A program made the position numbers and the translations under genes. The notes under the pieces are model-generated. The model worked only from the letters and a program-made list of their open reading frames with translations. It was not told where the DNA came from and did no database searches. 5,947 nucleotides of DNA from Acidobacteriaceae bacterium (lineage in GTDB: Bacteria; Acidobacteriota; Terriglobia; Bryobacterales; Bryobacteraceae), in contig JAFAZU010000249.1 of NCBI GenBank assembly GCA_019239585.1, forward strand, positions 1-5,947, in the 5' to 3' direction. Of the stretch, positions 5,718-5,947 are shown in pieces (within the stretch, counting starts at the first letter, position 1; each line of letters opens with the position of its first letter).

Positions 5718-5947
5718 TACTTCCAATTGGGCGAACGGCTTTAGACTGGCTCTGCCGATCGCGCATGTCCGAAACATCTCGCTCCAGGAATAAATTCAGC
5801 AAGATTCGGATCACCGCGACGATCGCGAGCCGCATCAGCTCATCCCAGCTCGGCGCAATTGATGTCGCCAGAATGTCGGCAGCGAGCTGAAATGACAAAG
5901 CCGCGACCAGCCAACGCGCATAATGCAGCCACACCTCTCGCCTGTTT
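5704..5947 (-). CDS. DUF1622 family membrane protein (partial, 5' end outside window)
   Basis: The frame runs in from the right edge and ends in TAG at 5706-5704, giving about 80 C-terminal residues. The segment WLVAALSFQLAADILATSIA followed by PSWDELMRLAIVAVIRILLNLFLERD is the conserved core of DUF1622. That family comprises small integral membrane proteins of about 110-130 residues with no established function. Two hydrophobic helices are visible here; the family's N-terminal helix lies outside the window. A GTG at 5934 is not the likely start, because the frame continues upstream as NRRE and family members have more N-terminal sequence. The C-terminal tail after LERDVSDMRD is hydrophilic. 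The gene is on the same strand as the kinase, about 250 bases upstream of it, so the two could share a transcript. Confidence 0.85.
   Translation of the reverse strand, partial: NRREVWLHYARWLVAALSFQLAADILATSIAPSWDELMRLAIVAVIRILLNLFLERDVSDMRDRQSQSKAVRPIGSNEKR

Overview
The window looks like chromosomal or island DNA from an alphaproteobacterium, most likely a Bradyrhizobium/Rhodopseudomonas-type member of the Rhizobiales. The reasons are the style of the nickel/cobalt permease, a MASE4-type sensor kinase, a DUF1622 membrane protein and small secreted proteins of a kind common in that group. This assignment is from family recognition only; no database search was possible.

Layout. Positions 1-63 hold the last codons of an unidentified + strand gene. 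It is followed, 46 bases later, by a complete HoxN/NixA-type Ni2+/Co2+ permease (110-1342, +) that carries all four family signatures. From about 1343 to 3839 the DNA is gene-poor and lies mostly on the minus strand. It holds a decayed fragment of a class I SAM-dependent methyltransferase (about 1550-1654), a possible 53-residue protein of unknown function (1732-1893), a secreted protein with four mature cysteines (2328-2771), and a very small secreted histidine-rich peptide (3168-3323) with its own intrinsic terminator (3114-3141). From 3840 to the right edge, all on the minus strand and transcribed leftward, lie a DUF1622 membrane protein (5' end outside the window), a doubtful small frame with a thioredoxin-like CxxC motif, and a MASE4-HisKA-HATPase_c histidine kinase (3840-5447).

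How the parts may work together. The permease brings Ni2+ or Co2+ across the inner membrane, and the His-rich secreted peptide is a plausible periplasmic or extracellular metal ligand, but nothing in the sequence directly links the two. The histidine kinase is an orphan here: no response regulator is visible on either side within the window. No complete new system was found. The most unusual items are the His-rich peptide, the compact DUF1622 / CxxC frame / MASE4-kinase arrangement, and the unlisted small frame at 1732-1893. Base composition also shifts: the permease is visibly GC-rich at third codon positions, while the kinase region is less so.
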